Below, in pieces: positions 47,378 through 55,505 of a stretch of 64,000 nucleotides of DNA. The notes below the pieces were generated by a model. That model was not told the DNA's origin. It did not search any database and was given only the letters and a program-made list of their open reading frames with translations. Made by a program: the position numbers and the translations under genes. Source of the stretch: Gluconobacter kondonii (GTDB lineage: Bacteria; Pseudomonadota; Alphaproteobacteria; Acetobacterales; Acetobacteraceae); the NCBI RefSeq assembly GCF_002723995.1, contig NZ_BEWP01000006.1:163436-227435 (forward strand). The letters are read 5' to 3'. Numbering within the stretch: position 1 is the first letter of the stretch; each line of letters begins with the position of its first letter.

Positions 47378-50160
47378 TGGTGGCGACCGTTTCCGGGCTG
47401 ACCAATGCGGCGCAAGCCAGCGCCTATTATGAGGCCGACGACTATTATTCGGAGGACGGCCATGCGCCCTCTGTCTGGTTGGGCAAAGGTGCGGCCGAAC
47501 TCGGCCTCTCTGGTGAGGTCGATCAGGAGGCGTTTACACGCCTCCTCCACGGACAGATTTCTGCGGATCAGCGTCTGGGCACACAGCGCGATGGAGAATG
47601 GAGCCATCGCCCTGGATGGGATCTCACTTTTAGTGCGCCGAAGTCGGTATCGGTCATGGCGGAAGTAGCAGGCGATCGTCGTCTGATTGAAGCCCATGAG
47701 GCAGCGGTACAGCGCACACTGGCCCTTGCCGAGCAGCATTTGGCGGCAACCCGCATTCGGGAAGATGGCGAGGTCCGCCGTGAGGTCACGCAGAACCTTG
47801 TGATTGCAAGCTTCCGACACGGGACCAGCCGCGCGCTCGATCCGCAGCTCCATAGCCACAACGTCATTTTGAACATGACCCAGGACCAAGACGGCCATTG
47901 GCGGAGCTTGGAACCACGGGCTCTGTATCAACTCCAAAAGCAGCTGGGTGCGCTTTATCGCCAAGAGTTAGCGCATGAGGTGACACAGCTGGGCTACGAG
48001 ATCACCAAAGGCAAAGATTCGAGCTTTGAGATTGCCGGTCTCTCTCCTGAGAGCTTGGAGACATTCAGTCAAAGAGCGCAGGCGATCGAGGCGCAGCTGG
48101 CGGAGCGTGGGAAGTCGCGCGCTCAGGCGAGTGCCGCCGAAAAACAGACGATCACGCTGGATACTCGCCAAGCCAAAGAGGCCGTGCCCCAGGCTGAACT
48201 CGTGCAGGCTTGGAGAGAGGCCGCAGACTCAGCCGGACTGACAGAGGAAAAGCGCCGTCAGCTTGTGGCAGAGGCTCAGGGGCGCCTTGCGGCGCAAGCC
48301 GGCCAAGAGAGCCCTAACACGTTTGGCCGGGAGCTGTTAGCGGATCAGGTTGTTGCTCAAGGGGCGGCGATGCTGGGCGAGCGCAATTCTGTCTTTGCCA
48401 CGACAGCGCTGCATGAGGCGGCAGGACGCTTTGCGCTTGGTGCGGTCAGTCAGACCGACATTGCCGAGGCGATCACGCGGGCTGAGACGGCTGGCAGCCT
48501 GGAAAGGCGGGCCTATCTTGATTATCGGGGTGCGGCTTTTGAGGGCATGACGACGTCGGCCAATATCGCCCATGAGATGACGCTCTTGCGGTTGGAAGAG
48601 AACGGACGGCACAAAGTTGCGCCCATCCTCTCACCCCTTGAGGCGGGCAAAACCGTGGCTCAGGCTGAGCAGCGCTCAGCTCTCAAAGGGTACGTCTGGA
48701 ATGAGGAGCAGCGTGCCGCGACCGCGCAGATCCTCACAAACAGCAATCAGATCGTTGGCCTCCAAGGCTATGCAGGCACGGCCAAGACATCGACGGTCTT
48801 GGCGACTGTTGCGAAAAGCGCGGAAGCGCAAGGCTATCGCGTCACAGCCCTGGCCCCGACCGCCTCAGCCGCGCAGGTGCTGGGGAATGCGCTCGACAGT
48901 CGAGCCGATACTTTGGCGCGTCATCTTCTGGCACCAGGGCGCCCCAGCTCGCAGCGTCAGCTCTGGATTGTCGATGAAGCGTCGCTTGTCTCTGCCAAGG
49001 ACATGGCGAAGCTCATGAGCACCGCCCAGAGCCATCGGGCGCGGGTGCTTTTGGTAGGCGATATCAAGCAGCTTGGCTCCATTGAAGCCGGAGCCGCCTT
49101 TGAGCAACTCCAAGAAGCGGGCATGGAAACGGCTAAGCTGACAACGATCTTGCGCCAGACCAATGAGCACACAAAGGCTGCCGTTGAGGCCAGCTTGGAG
49201 GGGAACGCCAAAAAGGCTTTGGAGGCCCTGGATCGTGGCGGCGGGCGTGTGGTGGAGATTGCCGGTCGTGAAGCCCGCTTTGCGCAGATTGCTGCGGACT
49301 ATGCCGCTCTCAGCACCGAGGAGCGCCAGAAAACATTGGTCATTGAGCCCTCACGCGAAGGACGGGATGCTCTGACCCAGGATATTCGGAACAAACTCAT
49401 CGAACGCGGTCAGCTTGGCGCTGAGGCTCTCAACGCGACGAAGTTCGTGTCCAAGGACCTCACCAAAGCGGAGGCCAAGCGGGCGGAGAGTTATGAGCTC
49501 GGCGATATTGTGCGCTTTGCGAAGGATTACGCCGATAAGGGCGTCTCTCGGCATGGCGCGTATCGGGTCATTCAAATCGATGAGGCCAGGAATGTGCTCA
49601 TGCTTCAGGATGAGCGCGGGCGAGAGCTTGCCTGGCATCCGAAGCAATGGGGGGCGGCGCAGGCCCAAGTCTATCGCGAGGAAGCGCTAGAGCTTCGCGT
49701 TGGGGATCGGGTGCAGTTTACGCGGAACGATAAAGCGGCGAAGCGCGTGAATGGGCAGCTTGGAGAGGTGGTCGCAATCGATGCAGCCCAAGGCTTTGCC
49801 CGCGTCAAACTCCAAGGAAATCGGATTGAGACGATCGTCCTGGAGAGCACACGAGACCGACATCTCTCTCATGCTTATGTGTCCACCGCGTTTGCAGCTC
49901 AAGGACGAACGGCAGATCGGGTGTTTGCCAACGCCGAGAGCTCGGCCACGCATCTTTTGGAGCAGAAGAGCTTCTATGTGGCCCTTTCGCGGGCCAAGGC
50001 TGAGAGCGTGCTTTACACGGATAACCGCTCGAAGATGCAAGTTGGGCTCCAGGAGCGTGCAGGAATGGCGGCTCGTGCGCTTAAGGAACGCGGAGCCGAT
50101 ATGCAGGTGGGAGAGCACAAGGCGCGAGAAAAGGCTCAGGACGCCAGTCTCGCTCTGTGA
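47377..50160 (+). CDS. MobF-family relaxase-helicase (TrwC/TraA-like)
   Basis: The 927-residue protein has an N-terminal relaxase domain (1-300) with the Tyr pair region (YYEADDYY, residues 17-24), FSAPKSVSVMAE, and the metal site with His148 and DPQLHSHN (His159, His161). It is followed by a helicase-like domain with Walker A GYAGTAKTST (about 460-470) and WIVDEASLVSAKDM, then motif VALSRAKAESVLY. It nicks and unwinds the element at oriT. The 1-bp overlap with the coupling protein gene is typical of such operons. Confidence 0.92.
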   Translation: MVATVSGLTNAAQASAYYEADDYYSEDGHAPSVWLGKGAAELGLSGEVDQEAFTRLLHGQISADQRLGTQRDGEWSHRPGWDLTFSAPKSVSVMAEVAGDRRLIEAHEAAVQRTLALAEQHLAATRIREDGEVRREVTQNLVIASFRHGTSRALDPQLHSHNVILNMTQDQDGHWRSLEPRALYQLQKQLGALYRQELAHEVTQLGYEITKGKDSSFEIAGLSPESLETFSQRAQAIEAQLAERGKSRAQASAAEKQTITLDTRQAKEAVPQAELVQAWREAADSAGLTEEKRRQLVAEAQGRLAAQAGQESPNTFGRELLADQVVAQGAAMLGERNSVFATTALHEAAGRFALGAVSQTDIAEAITRAETAGSLERRAYLDYRGAAFEGMTTSANIAHEMTLLRLEENGRHKVAPILSPLEAGKTVAQAEQRSALKGYVWNEEQRAATAQILTNSNQIVGLQGYAGTAKTSTVLATVAKSAEAQGYRVTALAPTASAAQVLGNALDSRADTLARHLLAPGRPSSQRQLWIVDEASLVSAKDMAKLMSTAQSHRARVLLVGDIKQLGSIEAGAAFEQLQEAGMETAKLTTILRQTNEHTKAAVEASLEGNAKKALEALDRGGGRVVEIAGREARFAQIAADYAALSTEERQKTLVIEPSREGRDALTQDIRNKLIERGQLGAEALNATKFVSKDLTKAEAKRAESYELGDIVRFAKDYADKGVSRHGAYRVIQIDEARNVLMLQDERGRELAWHPKQWGAAQAQVYREEALELRVGDRVQFTRNDKAAKRVNGQLGEVVAIDAAQGFARVKLQGNRIETIVLESTRDRHLSHAYVSTAFAAQGRTADRVFANAESSATHLLEQKSFYVALSRAKAESVLYTDNRSKMQVGLQERAGMAARALKERGADMQVGEHKAREKAQDASLAL

Positions 50161-50205
50161 GGCACGCCATTGTGCCTGCTGCAATCTTATGGAACCAATT
50201 GAGCC

Positions 50206-51066
50206 ATGCTTTGGCCGTTCGAACTTCATCGATCCTATCATCGTCGCAATGACATTCATGCGCGCTTTGGTGGGCAACAACAGGGCGGTATCTCAACGCC
50301 TGCTAACGCACCTGGGATCTTCATTTTTACTGGGCATGGTGCCGGCCATGTCGGCTACCAAGACGTTTTCGAGGCGGATGGGAGCTTCCGATATACGGGG
50401 CAAGGCCAGCTTGGCGATATGCAGATGATCTCGGGAAATCGAGCCATCTGCGACCATGTGCAGAATGGCAAAGACCTGTTGTTGTTTCAGCAAACCAAGA
50501 AAGGCGGCCCAGTTCGGTTTGAAGGACTCTATGTCTGTGGTGGTTGGGAAATGGAACAGCAGCCCGATATGAACGGCCAACCGCGGCAGGCGATTGTCTT
50601 TACGTTGGTGCCTCAGAACGGGCTCTCCATCGAGGCTGAAGATCTTGCGGCAGAGGCTCCGACCGATCTGCCTTTAGCAGAACTGAAAAGACGAGCATTG
50701 AAAGCGGCTCTTGCCCCCACAGCGGCAAGCTCACGTGTCGCGCTTGCGAATGTCAGAGCACGCAGCAAGGCCGTGCGAGACTACGTTTTGGCCCGTGCTG
50801 CGGGGTTGTGTGAGGCTTGCAGAAGTCCGGCTCCGTTTTTGACGTCCTCAGGGCAGCCTTATCTAGAAGCTCACCACATCCACAAACTCAGTGATGGCGG
50901 TCCGGATCACCCAGCATCGGTTGCCGCACTTTGCCCCAATTGCCACCGACAGGCTCATTTTGGAGCGGATCAGGCGATCTTAAACAACAAATTACTCGAG
51001 CGAGTAAGAGCCCCTTTTGAAAAGGCTAGCGAGGCAAAAATGGGTAGAGAGAAGAACGCCATATAG
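50206..51066 (+). CDS. predicted modification-dependent restriction endonuclease (SRA-like + HNH)
   Basis: A 286-residue protein. The N-terminal half resembles the SRA/YDG-type base-flipping domain of McrA-like enzymes (GIFIFTGHGAGHVGYQDVF; RAICDHVQNGKDLLLF; VRFEGLYVCGGWE). The C-terminal HNH nuclease has Cys pairs CEAC and CPNC, with AHHIHKLSDGGPDH, and CHRQAHF. This architecture fits a type IV restriction enzyme that cuts modified (5mC or other) DNA, so it probably defends against phage. It lies 45 bp after the relaxase gene, facing the retron tail-to-tail. Confidence 0.8.
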   Translation: MLWPFELHRSYHRRNDIHARFGGQQQGGISTPANAPGIFIFTGHGAGHVGYQDVFEADGSFRYTGQGQLGDMQMISGNRAICDHVQNGKDLLLFQQTKKGGPVRFEGLYVCGGWEMEQQPDMNGQPRQAIVFTLVPQNGLSIEAEDLAAEAPTDLPLAELKRRALKAALAPTAASSRVALANVRARSKAVRDYVLARAAGLCEACRSPAPFLTSSGQPYLEAHHIHKLSDGGPDHPASVAALCPNCHRQAHFGADQAILNNKLLERVRAPFEKASEAKMGREKNAI

Positions 51067-51169
51067 CCATGAGAATAACGGAAATTTGCTATTTTCTGAC
51101 ACCATACGCGCTCGGTAAGAATGATTTAGCGTCAGATAACGAATTTCCAAAAGGGCTCTAGATCCGGTT

Positions 51170-52207
51170 TTAGCAAGTCGACACGCTCCGGACCTGTTTG
51201 AGCAAATGCAGAGCACGCTCATTTCCGGGTTCGATATTTGTCCAATACGCAAGTTGTCCGAGGTGCCGTTCCAACGCAATAGGATCTCTTTCGGTAGCAG
51301 CGGTAATATTCTTCAACGTCAAAAATGTTTCATTCCTATAGCGCCGACGTAACTCGCGTGGCAAAAGCAGTCGACCTGAACCGATTGAGATTCCAGTGAC
51401 AATTTTTTTTCGACCGCGCTGGAAATGGATTTTTTTTGGGTTGAGGGCTAGACCGACTTGCTTAAGCGCTTCCTCCACAGCATTGACATCGTTTGGTCCA
51501 ATATGTCGCCCGGACAAAACAATGTCATCAACATAGCGAGAATAACGAAGTCCTCGTACGTTTGCATAAGATTGGAGCGTTTCGTCAAAACCTCGCATCA
51601 CGAGGTTGCTGAGCTGCGGACTGGATGCAGCTCCCTGCGGTAAATGTCCCTTGTAGGTGCACAGTCTCGTGAGCAAGAAGACAACGGCTGGAGGGTAGCC
51701 CGCCGATTGAAAGACATAAGCAACCTTCCCAGCATTTACATTCTCAAAAAAATTGGAAATATCCACCGAAAGGAGTTGGGCGCTGCCCAAGTGAATTTTC
51801 GCATTAGAAATATTAGACCGGCCGGCGATATAACCATGCGCGGCATCGTGTACTGGAATTTTGCGGAGGATAAACAAGTCAATCCACCGTTGACAGTAAA
51901 GCAAAAGCGGGGTGGGAGTGAGAATTGTTCGTTCACCACCATTGCGTTTCGGAATGGTGAAGGACCGGTAGTGGCTTTCCGGATTACTGGTCATACTACC
52001 GAATTCAGCTTGCGTTGCGCCGAGGAGCTTTCGCAGATGCCGACCTTCGAAAATTGGCGGCAAGCCGTGCGTCGCCATTTCCTCGACAAAAGCGAGGTAC
52101 CCCGCAATCAGACGCTTCTGACGACCGCCATGGATCTCAAAAAAAGACCTCCAATCATTCACGTCAATGCGGAAGTTTGACGCGATGGTGCGGATACTAT
52201 CGATCAT
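51170..52207 (-). CDS. retron reverse transcriptase
   Basis: The 345-residue protein reverse-transcribes the msd part of the adjacent RNA to make msDNA. RT motifs: RNGGERTI (about 88-95), SVDISNFF with catalytic Asp149, LPQGAASSPQLSN, and YVDD (225-228). The retron-specific signatures are both present: NAxxH as NAKIH (135-139) and VTG (270-272) in region Y, which separate retron RTs from group II intron and other RTs. The ATG at 52207 has no ribosome site, and the a2 strand of the RNA falls in codons 5-9, so the true start could be the GTG at codon 16. It is the last gene of a minus-strand unit with the PRTase and winged-helix genes. Confidence 0.93.
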   Translation of the reverse strand: MIDSIRTIASNFRIDVNDWRSFFEIHGGRQKRLIAGYLAFVEEMATHGLPPIFEGRHLRKLLGATQAEFGSMTSNPESHYRSFTIPKRNGGERTILTPTPLLLYCQRWIDLFILRKIPVHDAAHGYIAGRSNISNAKIHLGSAQLLSVDISNFFENVNAGKVAYVFQSAGYPPAVVFLLTRLCTYKGHLPQGAASSPQLSNLVMRGFDETLQSYANVRGLRYSRYVDDIVLSGRHIGPNDVNAVEEALKQVGLALNPKKIHFQRGRKKIVTGISIGSGRLLLPRELRRRYRNETFLTLKNITAATERDPIALERHLGQLAYWTNIEPGNERALHLLKQVRSVSTC

Positions 52208-52346
52208 AGAGATTTGCTAGAACTACTATTATATGTAGTTCTAAGAGCGCTGAAAGCGCGTTTCGGTAATCGAACGATTACCGAGCGCCTAACGAAGCCC
52301 TTTGCAACCGAGGCGAACCCGCCTCTTTGTCTAACCACACCATCGC
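52182..52346 (-). ncRNA. retron msr-msd non-coding RNA
   Basis: Seen directly between the winged-helix gene and the RT. On the minus strand, a1 GCGATGGTGTGG (52346-52335) pairs with a2 CCGCACCATCGC (52193-52182), 12 bp with one G-U. Right after a1 comes TTAG, making G at 52331 the likely branch point, as in known retrons. Between lie perfect hairpins: GAGGCG/CGCCTC (52310-52325), TCGGTAATCG/CGATTACCGA (52263-52284) and TAGAACTAC/GTAGTTCTA (52218-52243). The first should be msr and the latter two msd. Exact msr/msd border is an inference. Confidence 0.85.
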
Positions 52347-52361
52347 TATTCATTTTATAAC

Positions 52362-52709
52362 TCACAGCTCCAAATGACGCAACTTGCGATAGAAAAAATC
52401 CCGGTCCACACGAGAAAGTTCTGGTAGATAAGGCTCTGACGGATCAACCCCATCCCTTAAGTCATTTGCCCACGGCCGCTTCGCCTGCATAAAGAACCGT
52501 TGACGACGTTCGAAAAGCCATTCTTTGGCACTCGTGCGCAACACCAAACTGATACCATCGAGCTCTGCGATGCCAACTTTTACAAAAAATCGGGCAGCAA
52601 ATGACACCTCGAACGGCGAAAGCCGATACTCCAAGTGGAGCTTATATAAATCGACCTCACCCTCAGAAAAATATATGACGCGCGCTAGTTCTCTGATCGA
52701 AGAGCGCAT
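52362..52709 (-). CDS. small winged-helix-like accessory protein of the retron
   Basis: A 115-residue protein lying 2 bp after the PRTase gene and 16 bp before the RNA's a1. The first 60 residues (IRELARVIYFSEGEVDLYKL; LSPFEVSFAARFFVKVGIAEL) look like a winged helix-turn-helix; the tail is basic (RRQRFFMQAKRPW). The order PRTase, small HTH protein, RNA, RT matches the tripartite retrons I recall as type III. No firm domain hit is possible without a search. Confidence 0.72.
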   Translation of the reverse strand: MRSSIRELARVIYFSEGEVDLYKLHLEYRLSPFEVSFAARFFVKVGIAELDGISLVLRTSAKEWLFERRQRFFMQAKRPWANDLRDGVDPSEPYLPELSRVDRDFFYRKLRHLEL

Positions 52710-52711
52710 GA

Positions 52712-53569
52712 TCAGGTCCGGTGCATGATGGAGCCGCGGACCTTACCGTGTTTCAGTCGCCTCCACCAGAATATTGGGAACACGTTATTAGGTGTGTTAC
52801 CACCTTGCCGTACGTAGATAGCTTCCTGCTGCCCCCAACCAAGCCGGTAATTGCAGAAACTATTTATACTAATTTTCGCCAAAGCATTCTCGAGGTCCGT
52901 CATCTGACTGAGCGCGTCGGAAAGCGATTGACCCGACAGGTAATCGGATAGCCCTTTTTTTATCGTGAGCATGCACTCTACTGTATATCCGTTGCTGCGG
53001 ATATTCGAGATACCTTCTTGGCAACCGCCAGCCGTCAGGACGCGCAAGTCTATTGATATGTTCTTCTTATTAGATTCTCTCACGAACCAATCCAATGCCT
53101 TAAGCATGCTGCCGCCAGACCCAACAAAGTCATCTGTGATCACAAGGGTATAACCATCCTTGGCGGCGTTTATCGCGCTCGAGAACGCGACGTGGAATTG
53201 TTGCCTATTCCACGCTGAGTTCTTCCAAGCGCTCGATTTGAGTTGGTTCAGTACCTCTTTCGAACTGTCAATATGATGCTTATTGTTCGAGCTGACGAAC
53301 AGAGTCTCGGCAGGTGTCAGTTTCCAAACTGTTTCCACATGTTCGCGCATCTGATCGATAATATCAAAATATTGTACCGCGGAAACATAGGTTGTCCGCG
53401 CAAGCAGATCAATAATCATCTGCCGATGCTGGTCGCTGGGACATTCAGCAAGAAGGGCTGTAAATTCCGGCGCCTTCTTAAAAAGCCACAACTGCTTTTC
53501 CAGCAAATTCATAGACGCCTCAAATACTCCTCGAGGAAAGGGAGTCGGCGTCTGAGCTGCATTAGTCAT
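52712..53569 (-). CDS. PRTase-like retron effector
   Basis: The 285-residue protein carries a phosphoribosyltransferase-type PRPP loop, TLVITDDFVGSGGSM (about 141-155), in which the two acidic residues and the following Gly/Ser loop match the type I PRTase consensus. The N-terminal about 90 residues are helical and the C-terminus (FPIFWWRRLKHGK) has a motif seen in similar phosphoribosyltransferase-like proteins (PIFWW). In retrons of this layout the PRTase-like protein is the candidate toxic effector, held inactive by the RT-msDNA complex and released when phage disturbs it. The start is ATG 53569; GTG 53578 is possible. No strong site precedes either, but a leader frame does. Confidence 0.85.
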   Translation of the reverse strand: MTNAAQTPTPFPRGVFEASMNLLEKQLWLFKKAPEFTALLAECPSDQHRQMIIDLLARTTYVSAVQYFDIIDQMREHVETVWKLTPAETLFVSSNNKHHIDSSKEVLNQLKSSAWKNSAWNRQQFHVAFSSAINAAKDGYTLVITDDFVGSGGSMLKALDWFVRESNKKNISIDLRVLTAGGCQEGISNIRSNGYTVECMLTIKKGLSDYLSGQSLSDALSQMTDLENALAKISINSFCNYRLGWGQQEAIYVRQGGNTPNNVFPIFWWRRLKHGKVRGSIMHRT

Positions 53570-53600
53570 CAGATGCACATCTGCCGCTCAAAATATACAT
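53562..53600 (-). CDS. possible 12-residue leader peptide upstream of the PRTase gene
   Basis: A strong AAGGAG (53611-53616) precedes an ATG at 53600 by 10 nt. That frame encodes MYILSGRCASDD and stops at 53562-53564, overlapping the start of the PRTase gene. The PRTase ATG itself has no good site, so its translation may depend on re-initiation from this leader. Small and unproven. Confidence 0.35.
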   Translation of the reverse strand: MYILSGRCASDD

Positions 53601-53999
53601 TGTCGTCGCTCTCCTTAACCCCATCTCTTAAATGCAAAGATTATATACTAGGAACTTTCAGAACGATAGATCTTTCGCCTGCGTCACATCAGGTTCTGAT
53701 TTTTCTTTGGAAAAAATTTATTAATTAACAGCTTAGGCTGAAGCGGGTCTCATCTCTTCTGGGTTCGAGTGGAACCCGACCTTACCTTCATGACGGTCAC
53801 TATTTACACGGATTTGTATAAGGAATGACTGCTTTTTGAAAAGCGGATTGGTTACTGGACCGGCAGATATGAAGGCGTTAGGAGGCATACCGTATTGCTC
53901 TTATTAAGGATCTCTTGGTAGGTATTTTATGTGGGATTAAAATTAAAATCTTAAATAAAATGAATTATTATCAATGTATTATATAATATTTGCGGAAGA
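53601..53999. other. AT-rich upstream region of the retron operon, no gene seen
   Basis: Nothing coding is supported. On the minus strand a TATAAT lies at 53645-53640, upstream of the AAGGAG, and is the best candidate -10 of the retron operon; its -35 partner is poor. The region ends at attR. The part beyond 53740 is very AT-rich without clear features. Confidence 0.5.
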
Positions 54000-54014
54000 C
54001 ACTCTCTCCGCCAG
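54000..54014 (+). repeat. attR core (15-bp direct repeat)
   Basis: An exact repeat of CACTCTCTCCGCCAG, with the preceding base content diverging from the tRNA, so only the 15 bp are shared. Marks the right end of the element. Confidence 0.82.
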
Positions 54015-54116
54015 TGCATTAGATAACTCCTTGAAATCGTTATGTTTTATCAACCCAAGATTATGGGTTGGAGAACGATTTTGGAGTAGTCTTTTGGAGA
54101 AAGCAACCCACACCTA

Positions 54117-54265
54117 TCAAGAAGCAAAAAGCTCTCCTTGCCTGCGAATCACTTTCCAGACGTAAGAGCGTGATATCCCGAGACGCTTACCGATTTCAGT
54201 ATTAGAGATGCCCTGACGGTTGAGATTGAACACCTGCTCAATCCTGTCCCAATCGGCTTTCCTGC
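54117..54265 (-). pseudogene. C-terminal remnant of a serine resolvase/invertase
   Basis: About 48 codons before the stop read RKADWDRIEQVFNLNRQG, then ISNTEIGKRLGISRSYVW and a basic end, a helix-turn-helix typical of the C-terminus of resolvases. The catalytic N-terminal domain is absent; the fragment begins exactly at the left end of the IS element. Not expected to be functional. Confidence 0.7.
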
Positions 54266-54291
54266 TGACGTGCCCCCCTTTTTGTATCCAC

Positions 54292-55182
54292 TCAAAAGGA
54301 GAGTTTTCGTTTTTTATGGCTTGGGGTTGGTGGGATGACAAGTGTCTCGGGGGCATGCCCCCGAGACACTTGTCTGGCGACCTGATCCGGTGTCCTGCCA
54401 CCCAGCTGGGAATGGGGACGCACCGTGTTGTAGTCTTCCCGCCAGTCAGCCAGAACCTGTCGGGCATGGCTGAGGGAGGTGAACAGCGTTTCGTTGAGGC
54501 ATTCATCCCTCAGCCGGCCGTTGAAACTTTCGACAAAGCCGTTCTGCTGCGGTTTACCGGGGGCGATATAGTGCCATTCAATCTTCATCTCATCCGCCCA
54601 TTTCAGGATGGCATGGGATGTGAACTCCGTACCGTTGTCGCTGACAATCATGAAGGGTTTGCCATATCGTTCTACCAGGACCGTCAGTTCCCGCGCCACC
54701 CGTCCACCTGATAATGACGTGTCGGCAACCAATGTCAGGTTCTTGCGACTGAAATCGTCGATAACAGCTAGAATGCGGAACCGGCGGCCACAGATCAGGG
54801 CATCCGAGACAAAATCCAGGCTCCAGCGCTGCCCGGGTTCCTGAGGGATGGTCATGGGAGAACGCGTCCCCAGTGCCCTCTTGCGGCCACCCCGATGGCG
54901 GACTTTCAGCCCTTCCTCCTTGTAAAGGCGGAACAGCTTCTTGTGATTGGGGCTAAACCCTTCCCAAGCCAGAAGATAACCCAGGCGGCGATAGCCAAAG
55001 CGGCGTCTCTGGCTCGCCAGATCCCGCAGGCGCTGGCGCAGGGCGGCATCATCTGCCCGGGTGGAAACATACCGCGCAACACGCCTGGCAAGACCAACAA
55101 GGGCACAGGCGCGACGCTCACTCAGTTCCAGACCCTTTTGAAGGTGTAGGACCGCCTGCCGCTTTGCGACAGGCGTCACCAC
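54292..55182 (-). CDS. IS3-family transposase OrfB (DDE integrase)
   Basis: The 296-residue catalytic subunit. DDE residues: Asp in [10 protein letters not shown], Asp in IVSDNGTEF, Glu in [18 protein letters not shown]. The N-terminal HTH_21 ([17 protein letters not shown]) is present. It overlaps the end of orfA in another frame; the active enzyme is expected from a -1 frameshift at AAAAAAG making an OrfAB fusion. Intact. Confidence 0.92.
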   Translation of the reverse strand: MVTPVAKRQAVLHLQKGLELSERRACALVGLARRVARYVSTRADDAALRQRLRDLASQRRRFGYRRLGYLLAWEGFSPNHKKLFRLYKEEGLKVRHRGGRKRALGTRSPMTIPQEPGQRWSLDFVSDALICGRRFRILAVIDDFSRKNLTLVADTSLSGGRVARELTVLVERYGKPFMIVSDNGTEFTSHAILKWADEMKIEWHYIAPGKPQQNGFVESFNGRLRDECLNETLFTSLSHARQVLADWREDYNTVRPHSQLGGRTPDQVARQVSRGHAPETLVIPPTPSHKKRKLSF

Positions 55183-55442
55183 TTTTTTCCAACAATTTCC
55201 TTCAACGCCGCATTATCCAGCATCGCATCCGCCAGGAGACGCTTCAGACGACTGTTTTCATCTTCCAATGCCTTCAACCGTTTGGCTTCCGATATTTCAA
55301 GGCCACCATAGCGGGTCTTCCATTTGTAAAACGTCGCATCACTGATCCCGTGTCTGCGGCAAAGATCAGAGACCTTGAGCCCAGCCTCCTGTTCCTTCAG
55401 CACCCCTATGATCTGCTCTTCCGTAAAACGACTGCGTTTCAT
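55176..55442 (-). CDS. IS3-family transposase OrfA
   Basis: An 88-residue protein with a helix-turn-helix ([36 protein letters not shown]) and a leucine-zipper-like tail ([20 protein letters not shown]). It binds the IS ends. It ends with GKKW just after the AAAAAAG slip site shared with orfB. Confidence 0.92.
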   Translation of the reverse strand: MKRSRFTEEQIIGVLKEQEAGLKVSDLCRRHGISDATFYKWKTRYGGLEISEAKRLKALEDENSRLKRLLADAMLDNAALKEIVGKKW

Positions 55443-55505
55443 TCGTCCGTATCCTTCTCGATCGGACTCTACTTTAAAATGGTGACATTTCCGGGGAGCA
55501 CGTCA

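Larger units (their letters stand above)
41497..54014. mobile_element. 12.5-kb integrative mobilizable element in tRNA-Ser(GGA), carrying a retron
   Basis: Bounded by 15-bp direct repeats derived from the tRNA-Ser 3' end. It encodes a tyrosine integrase next to attL, an AlpA-like regulator, a coupling protein and a MobF relaxase but no mating-pore genes. Cargo is an unknown membrane protein, an SRA-HNH nuclease and a retron. The mobilization block is GC-rich, while the membrane-protein gene and the retron block are visibly AT-richer, so it is built from modules of different origin. Confidence 0.85.
54266..55505 (-). mobile_element. IS3-family insertion sequence, IS407-like
   Basis: A 1240-bp element with 13-bp terminal inverted repeats TGACGTGCCCCCC-type at 54266-54278 and TGACGTGCTCCCC at 55505-55493 (12 of 13 match). 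It contains two overlapping frames, orfA and orfB, with an AAAAAAG slip site. The flanking bases (CTGC left, CCAA right) do not match, so there is no target duplication. Length and organisation fit the IS407 group. Confidence 0.88.

Noticed and set aside
51644..52180. 178-codon plus-strand frame
   Set aside because: It is antisense to the RT and RNA region and has no recognisable features.
51170..52207. Group II intron or diversity-generating RT
   Set aside because: NAxxH and VTG motifs with a flanking a1/a2 RNA fit retrons; no intron domain V/VI, maturase or variable repeat is seen.
53243..53728. 161-codon plus-strand frame
   Set aside because: It is antisense to the PRTase-like gene for most of its length; the rest is AT-rich spacer.
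53974..54165. 63-codon plus-strand frame across attR
   Set aside because: It spans the attachment core and the resolvase remnant and has no domain or ribosome site.
55469..55505. Continuation of the amidohydrolase frame into the IS end
   Set aside because: The last 11 codons come from the IS terminus, so the gene is truncated at 55506, not complete.
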